Positions 11,444-21,194 of a stretch of 64,000 nt of DNA are shown here, piece by piece. Source of the DNA: Cornus controversa (taxonomy: Eukaryota; Streptophyta; Magnoliopsida; Cornales; Cornaceae); contig CM048846.1 of assembly GCA_026545225.1 (NCBI GenBank), positions 83,655,270 through 83,719,269 on the forward strand. The letters are read 5' to 3'. A model generated the notes under the pieces. That model was not told the DNA's origin. It did no database searches and saw only the letters and a program-made list of their open reading frames with translations. Position 1 is the first letter of the stretch, and each line of letters starts with the position of its first letter. Both the position numbers and the translations under genes were made by a program.

Positions 11444-12519
11444 ATTGGATAAGATTGATTCTTTAAATGATATTGAGAACATATTGTAAGTTTCAATAAT
11501 ATTTCAGTATGTAATTTAATTTTTTTGTTATTTAGGTGTTCTAGTTCCAAGTAAGTATACAAATGTCAGCTAGGAGCAACGAGCTTAGCCAAGCTGAGCA
11601 TTGGTCTCTTTAAGCTTTATTTGGTGAATTTGGACTGATCTTTAGCTGAACTTGAACATCATTCTACACTCAACTATACCTAAGGTTTGATGAGGTTTAA
11701 GGGAGTTCTTGATTTTGTTGTGCTAATCAAACTTGTCCACTAGCCTAATTCAGCATCTCTGTCTATGGAAGAGAGAAAGAGGACATGAGACCTCTCTGGC
11801 AACCTTCCCTCCGTAACTTAAAGCTTCATTTTTCGATTTCATGGGGAAGAAAGTGAAGATTAAATGAAGCCCATCATGGACGTTACTCTGAAAAGATTTT
11901 CTGGTCTGCAATAAGCTTAAGGCTCTGGAGGTTAGCCATGGTTCCACTATTGCCACAACCCCCAAATTGTGCCAACCAAAATCCTGCAGTTGGGACACTC
12001 ATCTCAACTACTTCATGTTGGTTTAGCGATTGATGCTAAACTTTTAGATGAGGATCACCTTGTTAGTGATCGAACTTTGTGATGAGGACATTTGCTGCAA
12101 TGAGATGCACACATCCGATTTGCTTGAATGGCTTGGATATGTCTTTGTTTAAGCCAACTACCAGCTGTTGTAAAAATGAAGAAAACACAACAGTATTTTG
12201 TCCTTCGGGATGCAGGTTGCCAACTGGAATATGGTGCAGGAGTTGATACGTCCAACACATTTTTGAATCTGCGCCAACAATGGCCCAATTCAATTAGTTC
12301 AGAACGGCCCCAAAACATTTGCGTAAGCCCAAAAGTATGCATCCAAAGCCCATTTCATGGAGTTATCTAGCTTTCAAGCCCAAAATAAGACATCGTATTT
12401 CAATAAGAAAGGGCAATACATGAAAAAAGCATTGCTAGTGAGGTCCTAAACTTAGTGGGAAATATTTACTAAAATTAGGACTTCACTGCCCTAACGAAAT
12501 TTCTTAGTACACTGCCAAT
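11444..12519. other. Presumed intronic stretch, nothing recognised
   Basis: Several short ORFs occur on both strands (for example around 11750-11998 and 12055-12342), but none has recognisable domains or splice structure. Composition is less AT-rich than the surroundings, so old transposon sequence is likely. Confidence 0.3.
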
Positions 12520-13270
12520 TATTTATGATTGAATCTCGATATGGACACACTTCCTAGCATAATATGTGGTTTTAGACCTTGATACCAAATTGGTTCCTTG
12601 GTGAGTTTGGTGATATATATGAAGAAGTCATTTTGAGATCCAAACAAGAAAGGAGTTCCAACAACAGCTTCTAGACTGTTATTGCATTTGGAGTCAATCA
12701 ATCTGCTTCATTTGATCATGATAGTTGCACTTGTGAGTTGTGATGGATTACATGATTCAGAACCATATGAGTCAACTGCCACAAAGAAAGCAATGCTTGG
12801 CTTGATGGTCTTCGAGTCCAGGTGGAGATTGTTAGACAATCTGTCTGCAATTGCTTTTGATTTTAGAGTTGCTTGTGTGAAAAAGTATCTGTTGGTTGTT
12901 TTACTTGGATCATAAAAAACGTGTCTTTATTCAACAAGAAACATGGATTAGGATTGTTAATAGATTTCTACATTATTGGTTGGGACTTATCATAGTGATG
13001 TTGTATTATGAGATAATCTACTCGCGAGAGAGCTGGGTATGTAAAATTTCATATATATGTAAAGATGTGAGTGAGAGAAGAAAGAACATTGAGGAGAAGG
13101 GAGGAAGTATAGCTTTTGGACTTGAGACATCAGGGGCGAGCAGGGGTAGATATTGCTTCAAGGTTTGGATGCCCTTGAGTGAAGAAACGCTGATCATTTC
13201 AGGGTTTAACTATCAGTGTTGCTTTTATTGTGTATATATATTGTGAATTATTTCTTTTCATCTGGAAACA
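12520..13270 (+). mobile_element. Copia/TRIM-like remnant with one LTR
   Basis: Bases 12674-12760 share words (GGAGTCAATCAATC, GATTACATGA) with the internal region of the complete TRIM at 60318-61517, in the same order. AGGTGGAGAT|TGTTAGA at 12821-12836 then matches its polypurine tract and LTR start. The putative LTR would run 12830-13270, ending AAACA. No 5' LTR is visible. A minus-strand TTTGGTATCA near 12585 is a binding-site-like motif of unclear relation. Confidence 0.45.
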
Positions 13271-13578
13271 TAGGTAGGATTTCATCAAACCACGTTAAAT
13301 ATTGTTCCTCTTGTTATTTTTGTTATTTGTGGTTGGATCTTAACGTCAACATGCTTCTTGGCACGATAAGTTGTACCAAAACTTGATTCCCATCATCTAA
13401 AGTCTTGATTATAGATGCTTATAAGACTATTACAACCCCAAGATTTCAATTTGATTCCTCCAATGACAAAGATAAATATTTTTCTTGATAATATATATAT
13501 AATCAATCCATCTATAATATGAAATTATGAATATTTGCGCAAACTGAGAGCTTTTCTTTTTTTCCTTAAGAATTGCAG

Positions 13579-13970
13579 ATGGGTGACATAGCCAAGGACC
13601 TGACTTCTGGTACTATTGGAGGAGCAGCGCAGTTGATAGTTGGGCACCCTTTTGATACCATCAAGGTCAAGCTCCAAAGCCAGCCTGTTCCTCTCGCTGG
13701 CCAACCTCCCAAATATGCAGGTGCAATGGATGCTGTCAGACAAACATTAGCTGCAGAAGGACCAGGGGGTCTTTACAAAGGTATGGGTGCCCCGCTTGCC
13801 ACTGTGGCACTCTTCAATGCAGTTCTCTTCACAGTTCGGGGACAAATGGAGGCATTGTTGAGGTCCCAACCTGGTGCCCCCCTTACAGTGAACCAGCAGA
13901 TGGTTTGTGGGGCTGGGGCTGGAGTTGCCGTGTCCTTTCTGGCTTGTCCAACTGAATTGATCAAATGCAG
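13579..13970 (+). CDS. BOU: BOU-type mitochondrial carrier, exon 1
   Basis: First coding exon of a mitochondrial carrier family protein (SLC25), residues 1-131 of 296. It starts MGDIAKDLTSGTIGGAAQ and closely matches Arabidopsis BOU (A BOUT DE SOUFFLE) as I know it. Family knowledge: BOU is an inner-membrane carrier once annotated as acylcarnitine carrier, later linked to glutamate transport and needed for photorespiration in seedlings. Signature motifs PFDTIK (24-29) and PTELIK (124-129) mark carrier repeats 1 and 2. The ATG is directly preceded by a pyrimidine tract and TTGCAG, so the coding start sits at a splice acceptor and the leader is spliced. The exon ends AG|GTCAG within the codon for Arg131. 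The reading frame has no stops. Confidence 0.93.
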
Positions 13971-14385
13971 GTCAGTTTTATGGTGCATATTTTCTGTCTT
14001 TGTAACATAATCTTCCGGATGTTTCAGGACTTGACTGCATTATCAAGCTTACATAACCAACCTAGTTGTATTGAGTATCAGCTAGTAATTCTGCAAATAT
14101 AAAATTGAATATCTTGGTTTCTTTAAATAATTCCTTATCTATTTGAGAATTTTCTAAATCATCTGGAATAATTCCAAAATGAAACAATGTTAATATACAT
14201 GCTTTTTTTCCCCCTCATTCGGATTAGTCGTCAGCGGTTTCTGAATTCCAAATTAACTTTTTGTTCCATATATTTCCTGGATATGCAAATTTACACTATT
14301 TTTTATTATAAAGGAACTGGCAGAACCTTTAGTGTTTTCATATTTGCAAATTTACACTTTTTTTTTTTTTTTTTTGTGAAAGCAG

Positions 14386-14884
14386 ATTGCAAGCCCAGAG
14401 TGCATTGGCAGATGCTGGCTCTGCTGGTGTGGCAGTGAAGTATGGAGGGCCAATGGATGTGACAAGGCATGTTCTACGATCAGCAGGTATAAGGGGACTC
14501 TTTAAGGGTTTGGTTCCAACCATGGCACGTGAAATACCAGGAAATGCTGCAATGTTTGGTGTCTATGAAGCCGTAAAACAGTTCCTTGCTGGAGGCCAAG
14601 ACACTTCTGGGTTAGGAAGAGGTTCTCAAATTGTTGCCGGAGGCTTGGCTGGAGCTTCCTTCTGGGTTTCTGTCTACCCAACTGATGTTGTCAAGAGTGT
14701 AATTCAGGTTGATGACTACAAAAACCCCAAGTACTCTGGTTCGATTGATGCGTTTAGAAAGATCTTGGCCTCAGAGGGAGTCAAGGGTCTGTACAAAGGT
14801 TTTGGACCTGCCATGGCCCGAAGTGTTCCAGCAAATGCAGCATGCTTCTTGGCGTACGAGGTGACAAGGTCTAGTTTGGGATGA
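14386..14884 (+). CDS. BOU: BOU-type mitochondrial carrier, exon 2
   Basis: Second and last coding exon. It joins exon 1 to restore Arg131 (AG + A) and gives RLQAQSALADAG onward, to the stop at 14882-14884. Total 392+499 nt encode 296 residues, near the roughly 300 expected. It holds the end of repeat 2 and all of repeat 3, with the third signature motif PTDVVK at 229-234. The C-terminus AYEVTRSSLG is that of BOU proteins. The acceptor AAAGCAG follows a 20-base T run. The 415-bp intron (13971-14385) is AT-rich with canonical GT-AG ends. All three carrier motifs are intact, so the gene should be functional. Confidence 0.93.
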
Positions 14885-14925
14885 TTGTTTATTTGTCACT
14901 GGTCAAAAATTTGGTTAATTCTTGT

Positions 14926-14931
14926 AATAAA
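14926..14931 (+). terminator. Polyadenylation signal of the BOU gene
   Basis: AATAAA lies 42 bp after the stop codon, followed by an A-rich stretch at 14939-14954. Position and sequence suit the near-upstream element for 3' processing of the carrier transcript. Confidence 0.6.
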
Positions 14932-14954
14932 ATATCCCAAAAAAAAAAAAAAAA

Positions 14955-15474
14955 TTAACAAAGATTTCTTACCCGGATGGTCAATTCTTGTAATTTTGTT
15001 GTTCTATGCAAAGAATGCATTGAGCTATCAAAGCGTTTAAGCTTCGAGTTTGAGACCCATTTCTAGCTTTGATTTTTTTTCATATTAACAAGAAAAAATT
15101 AAAATTATGTATGTGGCTTTGGAACTATGAATTGGCGATAAGTCAATCATTTTGTATGGTGGAGTAATTGATGCCGGTTCGTTTCCTACGTGAACTGCAA
15201 CAACCATGTATAGTTCAAAGAAAATTATTAATGGGTTAGTTGGTAAATGCATGAGAATGGTCAGTTGGTAAAATACACTGGCAATAGTAAAATTCTGATA
15301 CAAAGAAATTAATAGACTTTATGAAAAACTATTTTCTTGTGAACACTTGTATGTATTATGTTTATAGAATTATGAAATTTTTTTGAGGCTGAAATTTAGT
15401 GATTTTTTTATGTAAATATGTATAATATGTAATTTGATGTTTGGAGGATATTTCATCATCACAGCTCAAATGTG
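14955..15474. other. Intergenic stretch, no gene seen
   Basis: Non-coding AT-rich sequence downstream of the carrier gene; no repeat structure noted. Confidence 0.4.
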
Positions 15475-15733
15475 TCAACATTAAGCTGCACTTGCTGGCA
15501 ATTTCTAACACAAACTCATAAAAGTTCACCAAAAGAAAGTTATACTACTAGTCTTCCATAAGCTGGCTGCTAGCATTCTCATTCATATATATATATATAT
15601 ATATAACTTATATATATATATATGAATGAGAATGCTAGCAGCCAGCTTATGGAAGACTAGTAGTATAACTTTCTTTTGGTGAACTTTTATGAGTTTGTGT
15701 TAGAAATTGCCAGCAAGTGCAGCTTAATGTTGA
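15475..15733. repeat. Perfect 110-bp inverted repeat with AT loop
   Basis: Bases 15475-15584 are exactly the reverse complement of 15624-15733 as far as I can check by eye. The arms begin TCAACATTAAGCTGCACTTG and end near GCATTCTCATTC. The 39-base spacer is almost pure AT dinucleotide. A transcript across it would form a long perfect hairpin. Diverged partial copies of the arm follow at about 15778-15825 and 15834-15870. There are no transposon-like termini or clear target duplication. Perfect arms imply very recent origin, gene conversion, or an assembly artefact. Confidence 0.9.
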
Positions 15734-15868
15734 ATATTTCAGGCCAAAAGGAAGACATAGTACTAGTTTCACATAAACTGTCAACATTAAGTTGTACTTG
15801 CAAATGAAAGATATACTACTAGTCTCTCACGCAAAGTGCCAGCCTAAAGTAGTACTTGCAAGTAAAAT

Positions 15869-15978
15869 TTAAGTTGGAATCCCATATTTTGCCCGTAGAG
15901 ACTGCAATAGAGCCTGTTCTCTCTCATCATCTTCTATTGCTTCTAGAGCCTCTAATTCCTTCTGTCGCGGGGGTCTCT
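15869..15978 (-). pseudogene. Orphan 3'-terminal exon of an unknown gene
   Basis: On the minus strand, TTATTTTCAG at 15979-15988 is a good splice acceptor. The next 110 bases read in one frame to a TAA stop, encoding 35 charged, helix-like residues beginning RPPRQKELEALEAIEDDERE and ending RAKYGIPT. Residue choice (Glu, Leu, Ala, Arg) is far from the AT-biased noise of the region, so this looks like real coding sequence. I do not recognise the protein, and I found no partner exon upstream on that strand (16.0-17.5 kb). It may be a stranded gene fragment or the last exon of a gene broken by the DUF4220 fragment. Confidence 0.35.
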
Positions 15979-16283
15979 CTGAAAATAACATACATAGTAT
16001 TATTTTTGGGGTCAAAAGAAGCCTATGTATATTTAACATCAATTAATCGATATCCATAACAGCAACCCAAACATAATTTGCAGTGGCATTTTAGCAGAGC
16101 AGACACAAAAAACTAAAATATAACATCAACACAAGAGCACAATACTTTTTAACATTATTAATTCTATTAAAAAAGACAAACATCATGCAATAAAAATGGT
16201 AATATCAAACAATGGCAAAGAAAGTAATTTTTGTTAGAGATACTTGTTTTAAAAATAACAACGAAACAAACAAATAATTTAAG

Positions 16284-16787
16284 ATGACTGCTTTATCAAT
16301 CTGCATTCTTGCTTCCACTAAAAAACGACTTGATTTCACTTCCATTACTTTGCTCATTGCCAGTACCTTCAAATTTGGTAAGCGTGTTTGGGCACTTAAA
16401 CGTGGAAGCAAGGATGGGTTGAGGAGATCCGCATTCAAGGAATCCGACACGGGGCTAAGCATCAGAGAAATCATGCACATTGCAAGCAGTTATATTGCCG
16501 CAAACAGACATGGCAATTTGGCTTCCCATTTTGACACACCTGAAGAGCAGGCTGATCATCTAGACATGTCCTCCTCAAATACTGATGAAGTAACATTCTT
16601 ATGTGCAGCTTATCAAAATTTCAACAAATACAAATGTTTATATAACGACTGTAGATTGTATGCAAATGGGGATGAGCAAGGACAGTCTTTTAGAGACATG
16701 GACATCCTAAATGCCTGCAATTTGATGGAAATGGAGCTCAGCTTTGCATATGACCTTTTAAAGTACTTTATTTTCCCTAGAAACTAA
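16284..16787 (+). pseudogene. DUF4220-like protein fragment
   Basis: The open frame of 167 residues contains FKFGKRVWALKRGSKDGLR (about residues 30-48) and, near its end, NLMEMELSFAYDLL. These resemble two conserved stations of plant DUF4220/DUF594 membrane proteins: the (I/F)KYGERTWAL segment after the fourth or fifth helix, and the (M/I)E(V/I)EL-F-YD-L segment before the loop. Those proteins are usually about 600-800 residues; here the N-terminal helices and the C-terminal DUF594 part are absent. The frame is open with no disabling stop, but the protein would be a truncated core. I read it as a gene fragment or pseudogene. The family's function is unknown. The call is from pattern memory, without alignment. 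Confidence 0.45.
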
Positions 16788-17137
16788 GAAATTCAGAGTG
16801 ATATCTGGATTAGGAGAAACCTGTTAGGAAAGGTAGCATGAAAAGATGAAATTCTGACTTACTATTAAATAATGGACGATACGACATTAAATGTTGCTGA
16901 AGTACTTCATGACCCATATGCCCAAGTGGTATCAATTGCATCTTCTTGAGCACCATCGTCCTACTTAAAGGATGATACCTTCTGGCAAAAAAAAGTAGAA
17001 CACACCAAACCTCACATATGGATCAATTCTGGAAGTTGGTGCTCCATGGCCAAGTTTAGGCATAAGATTCAATTTCTCATCTCAATTCAGTAGAACAGGA
17101 GGATAAAGCTTTTCAAGGAGAAAAAATGCGTTAATCA
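16788..17137. other. Intergenic stretch, no gene seen
   Basis: Non-coding sequence between the DUF4220-like fragment and the LINE tail. Nothing recognised. Confidence 0.35.
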
Positions 17138-17141
17138 CTGT

Positions 17142-17411
17142 TATGGCTAAGTCAAGGTATAACATCAATTTCACAACTCAAGTATTAGTATAATACATCT
17201 TGCAGACTTCTACACTATGCTCTCTTGCTTCCCATCAAAACTCTCAAACCAATTTTAATGGACAATCATCCCAATATGGATTTTTTTATTTTATTTTTTT
17301 AACAAGTAAAGTTCATTCAAAGAGCATTCATGCGGAGAGCGCATACCATATACAAAAGCCAAAAGCCACCAAAAGGAAACTCTAAACCCTCAAGCTATGG
17401 CTAAGTCAAGG
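17142..17411. repeat. Direct repeat around a LINE tail
   Basis: TATGGCTAAGTCAAGG occurs at 17142-17157 and 17396-17411, and AATATGGA plus a T-rich tract and AACAAGTAAAGTTCATTC occurs twice (about 17269-17320 and 17413-17455). The second copy belongs to the LINE 3' end listed next. The first looks like a duplicated or separately inserted copy of its last 115 bp. Confidence 0.6.
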
Positions 17412-17640
17412 AATATGGATTATTATTATTTTTTAACAAGTAAAGTTCATTCAAAGAGCACTCGTTACCATATACAAAAGCCAAAAAATACAAAAAAGAA
17501 AACTCTAAACCCTCAAGCTATCCACAAAATCCCCAATACATTTATAATAAAACTCATTAACCCAAAAGAATAAGGAACTAAGAATGGAGAACTTAAGCAC
17601 CCAAATAGGAGCCTCCTCTCCCTCGAATATATATCTTTTT
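17412..17640 (-). mobile_element. LINE 3' end, minus strand
   Basis: Read on the minus strand, bases about 17617-17505 encode a C-terminus of WVLKFSILSSLFFWVNEF type ending VDSLRV and a stop, as in plant L1-like ORF2 proteins. A short 3'UTR then ends in an A-rich tail (T-rich on +, 17418-17436). Only the last 200 bp are present, as expected for a 5'-truncated LINE insertion. Confidence 0.5.
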
Positions 17641-17786
17641 CTTGTTCAGTGGACCTTTACAATACATATGTGTTTATAGACAACCCATACAAAAGAATTG
17701 AAAAAACATATATAATAAAAATGAAAAGGAAATTTGAGATAATATAAAAACATTGTTTGAGGTAAATTTTAAAGGGTGCGAATAAA

Positions 17787-18062
17787 AGGTGTGGCACCCA
17801 TTAGAGAGAAAATAGGAGAGAGTAGACTTAGATAGTTTGGGCACATACATCGGAGACTTATAGATGCATCAGTGACAAGATTAAGTTAATTTCCATAAAA
17901 AGTAAGAGAGGAGAGCAAAAATAACATGAGATGAAGTTATTAGAAATGACTTTAAAAAGTTAAACATAGTAGGTGACAGTAGTAGGTGATATGGCGAGTG
18001 ACAGAAAGGAATGGAGATAGAGAATACATGTGGCCGACCCCATTCATATGGAAATAAGGCGA
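17787..18062 (+). pseudogene. Non-LTR reverse transcriptase C-terminal fragment
   Basis: Broken translation gives FGHIHRRLIDASVTR, then in another frame RRAKIT, a stop, and DEVIRNDFKKLN, then DRKEWR, a stop, and RIHVADP. This order (WFGH-x-RRP, WDEV-RNDL, DR-WR-RIHVADP) is the typical end of a plant non-LTR reverse transcriptase ORF. Multiple stops and a frameshift show it is dead. The rest of the element is missing. Confidence 0.65.
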
Positions 18063-18360
18063 TGATGATGAAAGAACACAAGTAGAATAGTCTTGTATGA
18101 TTTAAAATTCAGTTTTTAAGTAAGGAAATTTAAGATAATAAAGGAACATAAGTAGAATAATCTTGTATGATTTAAAATTCTATGTTTTTAAGGGACCTAC
18201 ATTGAAAGATGTGAGACTAGCATGGCCATTAAATAATAAATAAAGTTTAAAATGGAAAGAACCATTTCTAAGTGGGGCTTTAGATCAGCAACTCACTAAC
18301 CTAGGCTTACATCTAGCTACATTGGATGTGAAACTTACCTACCCAAAAAAAAAGAGGTTT

Positions 18361-19375
18361 TTTGTTCTTCTAATACTTAGATAGACATATTTCAAGCTCC
18401 TTCAAAAGCAAACACATGCATCATCCTTGGTCCTCCCAAATCCAATGGAGAAAGGTGCCTTACCAAGCCAAGAAGAGGTCCACATGTTCGTAAGTACGGA
18501 AAAGAAGGTAGGAGAGAAAAACTTGCACATTCATAATCACTATTCATTCCACCAGTAAAGTTGAGTAAACTATCCCCACTCAGTTGTCAACTTCAAGAAC
18601 CACTCATTATCTCCTTTCCATTCTTGGAAATCTAAACATATAAGACATCTTGTTAAGCATGGGCCTCAGACTGAAGTCTGAGGTCTTTCCCCTCCCAGTA
18701 ATGTTGGCAAATGGGGTGTCAGTGCCTTTTTACCCTCTCCCAATGTCCCCTTTATATCTGTTTCGATATGGTGTTGTTCTCGTTAGAGGTGAGGAGGATA
18801 CAGTGAGATTGTAGGGGACTATAGCATTGCCATTTACACCCGCATTCCATCATTCTAAGGTTGTGTTTGGTATAGTAAGACAGATTAGAAAAGAAAATAA
18901 AACAAGTTATGAGAGAGAAGAATACTTGTCCAAAAAAAAAAATAGTTATGAGAGAGAGAAAGAAAGAAGGGATGGTGCTAACCTCTCATCGGTTTTGATT
19001 GATTAATGAGGAAATAGAAAGAAAAAGATAGTATTATCATAGGACAGTGATGATGAGAAGACCTTCACTTCAAATTCTCTTACTTCTTATGGGTTAGCTC
19101 CACAACCCCAACCACCCCCCCGCCCCCCGTCCCTCTCTTCTCCTCTCTTACTTCGAGAAGAGACTTGCAAGTTGGAAGAAGTAATATCTTTCGAAAGGGA
19201 GCAGATTACTCTTTTGAATCTTCCAACCTACTTGCTCTCTTTATTTCTTATGCATATTTTTCTGTAGTGAAGATGATTGAGAATCTGGAGAGAAACTTCT
19301 AATGCCGTGGAATCGGAGAGGAATTCAAATATCATTTAGTGAAATGAGAGCAGATCTATAAGCCAATTCAGCTAG
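18361..19375. other. Unassigned intergenic stretch
   Basis: No gene is supported. A small hairpin with 10-base arms, CCTCAGACTGAAGTCTGAGG, lies near 18663. Purine-rich and C-rich tracts occur around 18950 and 19113. It may be old LINE 3' sequence, but I could not show that. Confidence 0.3.
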
Positions 19376-20148
19376 GATGGTTACGGGTGAGACGTCTGGA
19401 TATGCTCAAAAAGGCTTTGTTGGGCAAGTGGCTTTGAAGTTTCGGAGGATGGTGATCTGTTGTAAGTTTACGAAAGACAGAGGCAGGTTTGCTAGGCAAA
19501 GGCTTTGGAGGATGGTGATCTGTTGTAAGTTTACGAAAGACAGACATGGGTGGTGCAGTTTGGAGGTGAGGCTTTCGCGAGTTTTTTTCAGATTGTGGGC
19601 ATCCATGTCCTCTACAGTGCCAGATAGCTATCGTCTTGATAGCAGGACATCCAGTTTGTGAGGCACCTTCAGGATTGGGAGGTGGAGGTTTTTGTACAAT
19701 TCCTGACTCTACTGTATAGGCAGTAGTTTGGTGAAGAGGGGGAGGACAAGTGTTTCTCGACAACAACTTCTCATGGAAGATTTGAGGTCCACTCTTTCTT
19801 TAGGAGACTTGTTGATGCGTAGGGCCTTTCATTTCCTTAAAATGCTATTTTCCGTACTAGAACCCCACTAAAGGAGACTTTTTGGTGAAGTGTTTGGCGG
19901 GAGAGGAATGGAAGATCATTTGAAGGGGAAGAAACTCCTTCTTGAGCTCTCAAATTCCACAGACTTAGTATTTAATTTTTTTGGATTCATGGTTGGTATA
20001 GTAAATCAGTGGAGATCTCATGTATTTTTATTTCTTTTTTGGATAATTTGAGATCATAGTGTATATTTCTCCTTTTAGATGTATATGGGATTCGCTCCCT
20101 GTTAAAGGGCTTTTCTATGAAATCTTTACTTGTAAAAAAAAAGTCACT
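19376..20148 (+). pseudogene. LINE ORF2 C-terminus with 3' end
   Basis: Frame pieces read KALLGKWL, GWCSLEVR, LQDWEVE, GEDK, WRERNGRSFEGEE, all in the order found at the C-terminal end of plant L1-like ORF2 (zinc-knuckle zf-RVT region onward). A 40-base block with GGTGATCTGTTGTAAGTTTA is duplicated in tandem (about 19447 and 19507). The part between 19800 and 19870 is deleted relative to a full element. Sequence after 20000 resembles a LINE 3'UTR, ending in a short poly(A) at about 20133-20141. Many stops are present. Confidence 0.6.
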
Positions 20149-20595
20149 TTAGAGTCAAAAAAAAGCACAAGGCCCAATGTGAAAAGCGCACTGTAGTAAA
20201 GAAGCACAGGGCTGAATCTGCAACGCATCAAATCACAAAATAAAGATATAAACTGCCTTTGAGATGGCCAATGATTGCACTCTCTAGCAGAACCAAATGG
20301 CACAACAGTTGCGTGTGATAGAACAAACATCTTCAACATTGAAAAAACACTAGTTTTGAACCAGAAGCCTCCATGAACCCGATAGAAAACACCTCATCTA
20401 ACATAAAGAAGACAAAATTTTCAAATCCATCACAAACATCCATCAAAACAATCTTCCCATGAGGATGTCTTCATCCTTTGTCAGTGCCTGTGTCGACAAG
20501 GAAGGTTCACTTTTCATCATGGTAGAAAAAGGCTATTAATGCAAAAGGCATGACCTAAATGCAGGGGGTGCTGGCAGTAGTCATCAACAGGTGTT
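20149..20595. other. Intergenic stretch between LINE fragments
   Basis: Non-coding. The phrase TTCATCATGGTAGAAA occurs twice (about 20515 and 20595) and AAGGAAGGTTCACTTTT twice, so a small local duplication spans the junction with the next LINE piece. Confidence 0.35.
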
Positions 20596-20965
20596 TTCAT
20601 CATGGTAGAAAGGAATCTGGAAAATTAAGGTGCCAAGGAAGGTTCACTTTTTTCTCTGGTAATGCTGCCATTAGAGGTTGCCTGTGCTTGTTAACCTCAA
20701 AGTGAGGAGAATGGTTGAACATGCGGTCTGTAAGAGGTGGTGGGGCTGAACAATCTATTGCTCACATGCTTTGTTTCTGTCCTGTTGCAAGGCTGGAATG
20801 GAAACAAGCTCTTTTTAGAATTGATTTGGAAATGAGAGGCAGATAACTTGGCATCAGATTTGGATTCTTCTCAATAACATTTTGTCTAAACCAGAGAATA
20901 TGGTTGAACAGCTCAATGGTATATGTTCATGGGTTGTGCTTGCATTATATTGGATCACACAAGGA
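20596..20965 (+). pseudogene. zf-RVT domain fragment of a LINE
   Basis: Translation gives IWKIKVPRKVHFFLW, a stop, then RLPVLVNLKVRRM, and in the next frame AEQSIAHMLCFCPVARLEW. This matches the W-x-KVP-K---FLW ... LP---NL-RR ... E---H-L--CP-AR--W pattern of the zinc-binding reverse-transcriptase C-terminal domain (zf-RVT). Two stops and a frameshift are present. It is a separate insertion from its neighbours. Confidence 0.7.
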
Positions 20966-20984
20966 CACAATGTAATGGGCTTTA

Positions 20985-21193
20985 AATATGGACTAAATCT
21001 GTATAGGCCTTATACAAGCTTGTTCACGAGCTTAACGAGCCGAGTTTGGCATTGTTCGGGCTCGGCTTGTTTATTAAATGAGCTTGAAAAATGTGTTCAA
21101 TCTCGGTTCATTTACTTAACTAACGAACTAGCCGAGCTTTTGACGAGCCGAGCCCGAGTTGGTCATGAGTAGCCCAGTTCATTTGCAGCCCTA
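20985..21193 (-). mobile_element. hAT-like MITE end (GAGCCGAGC family)
   Basis: The right boundary reads TTTGCAGCCCTA, whose reverse complement TAGGGCTGCAAATGAAC is a familiar plant MITE terminus. The body repeats CGAGCCGAGC/GCTCGGCT words. The left end is missing or diverged. It sits between two LINE fragments and may have inserted into one of them. Confidence 0.45.
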
Positions 21194-21194
21194 C

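Noticed and set aside
12055-12370. Overlapping frames on both strands
   Set aside because: They overlap each other on opposite strands, with no domain, splice sites or start context.
19368-19766. 132-codon minus frame with internal repeats
   Set aside because: Antisense of the LINE fragment; the repetition reflects the 40-base duplication there.
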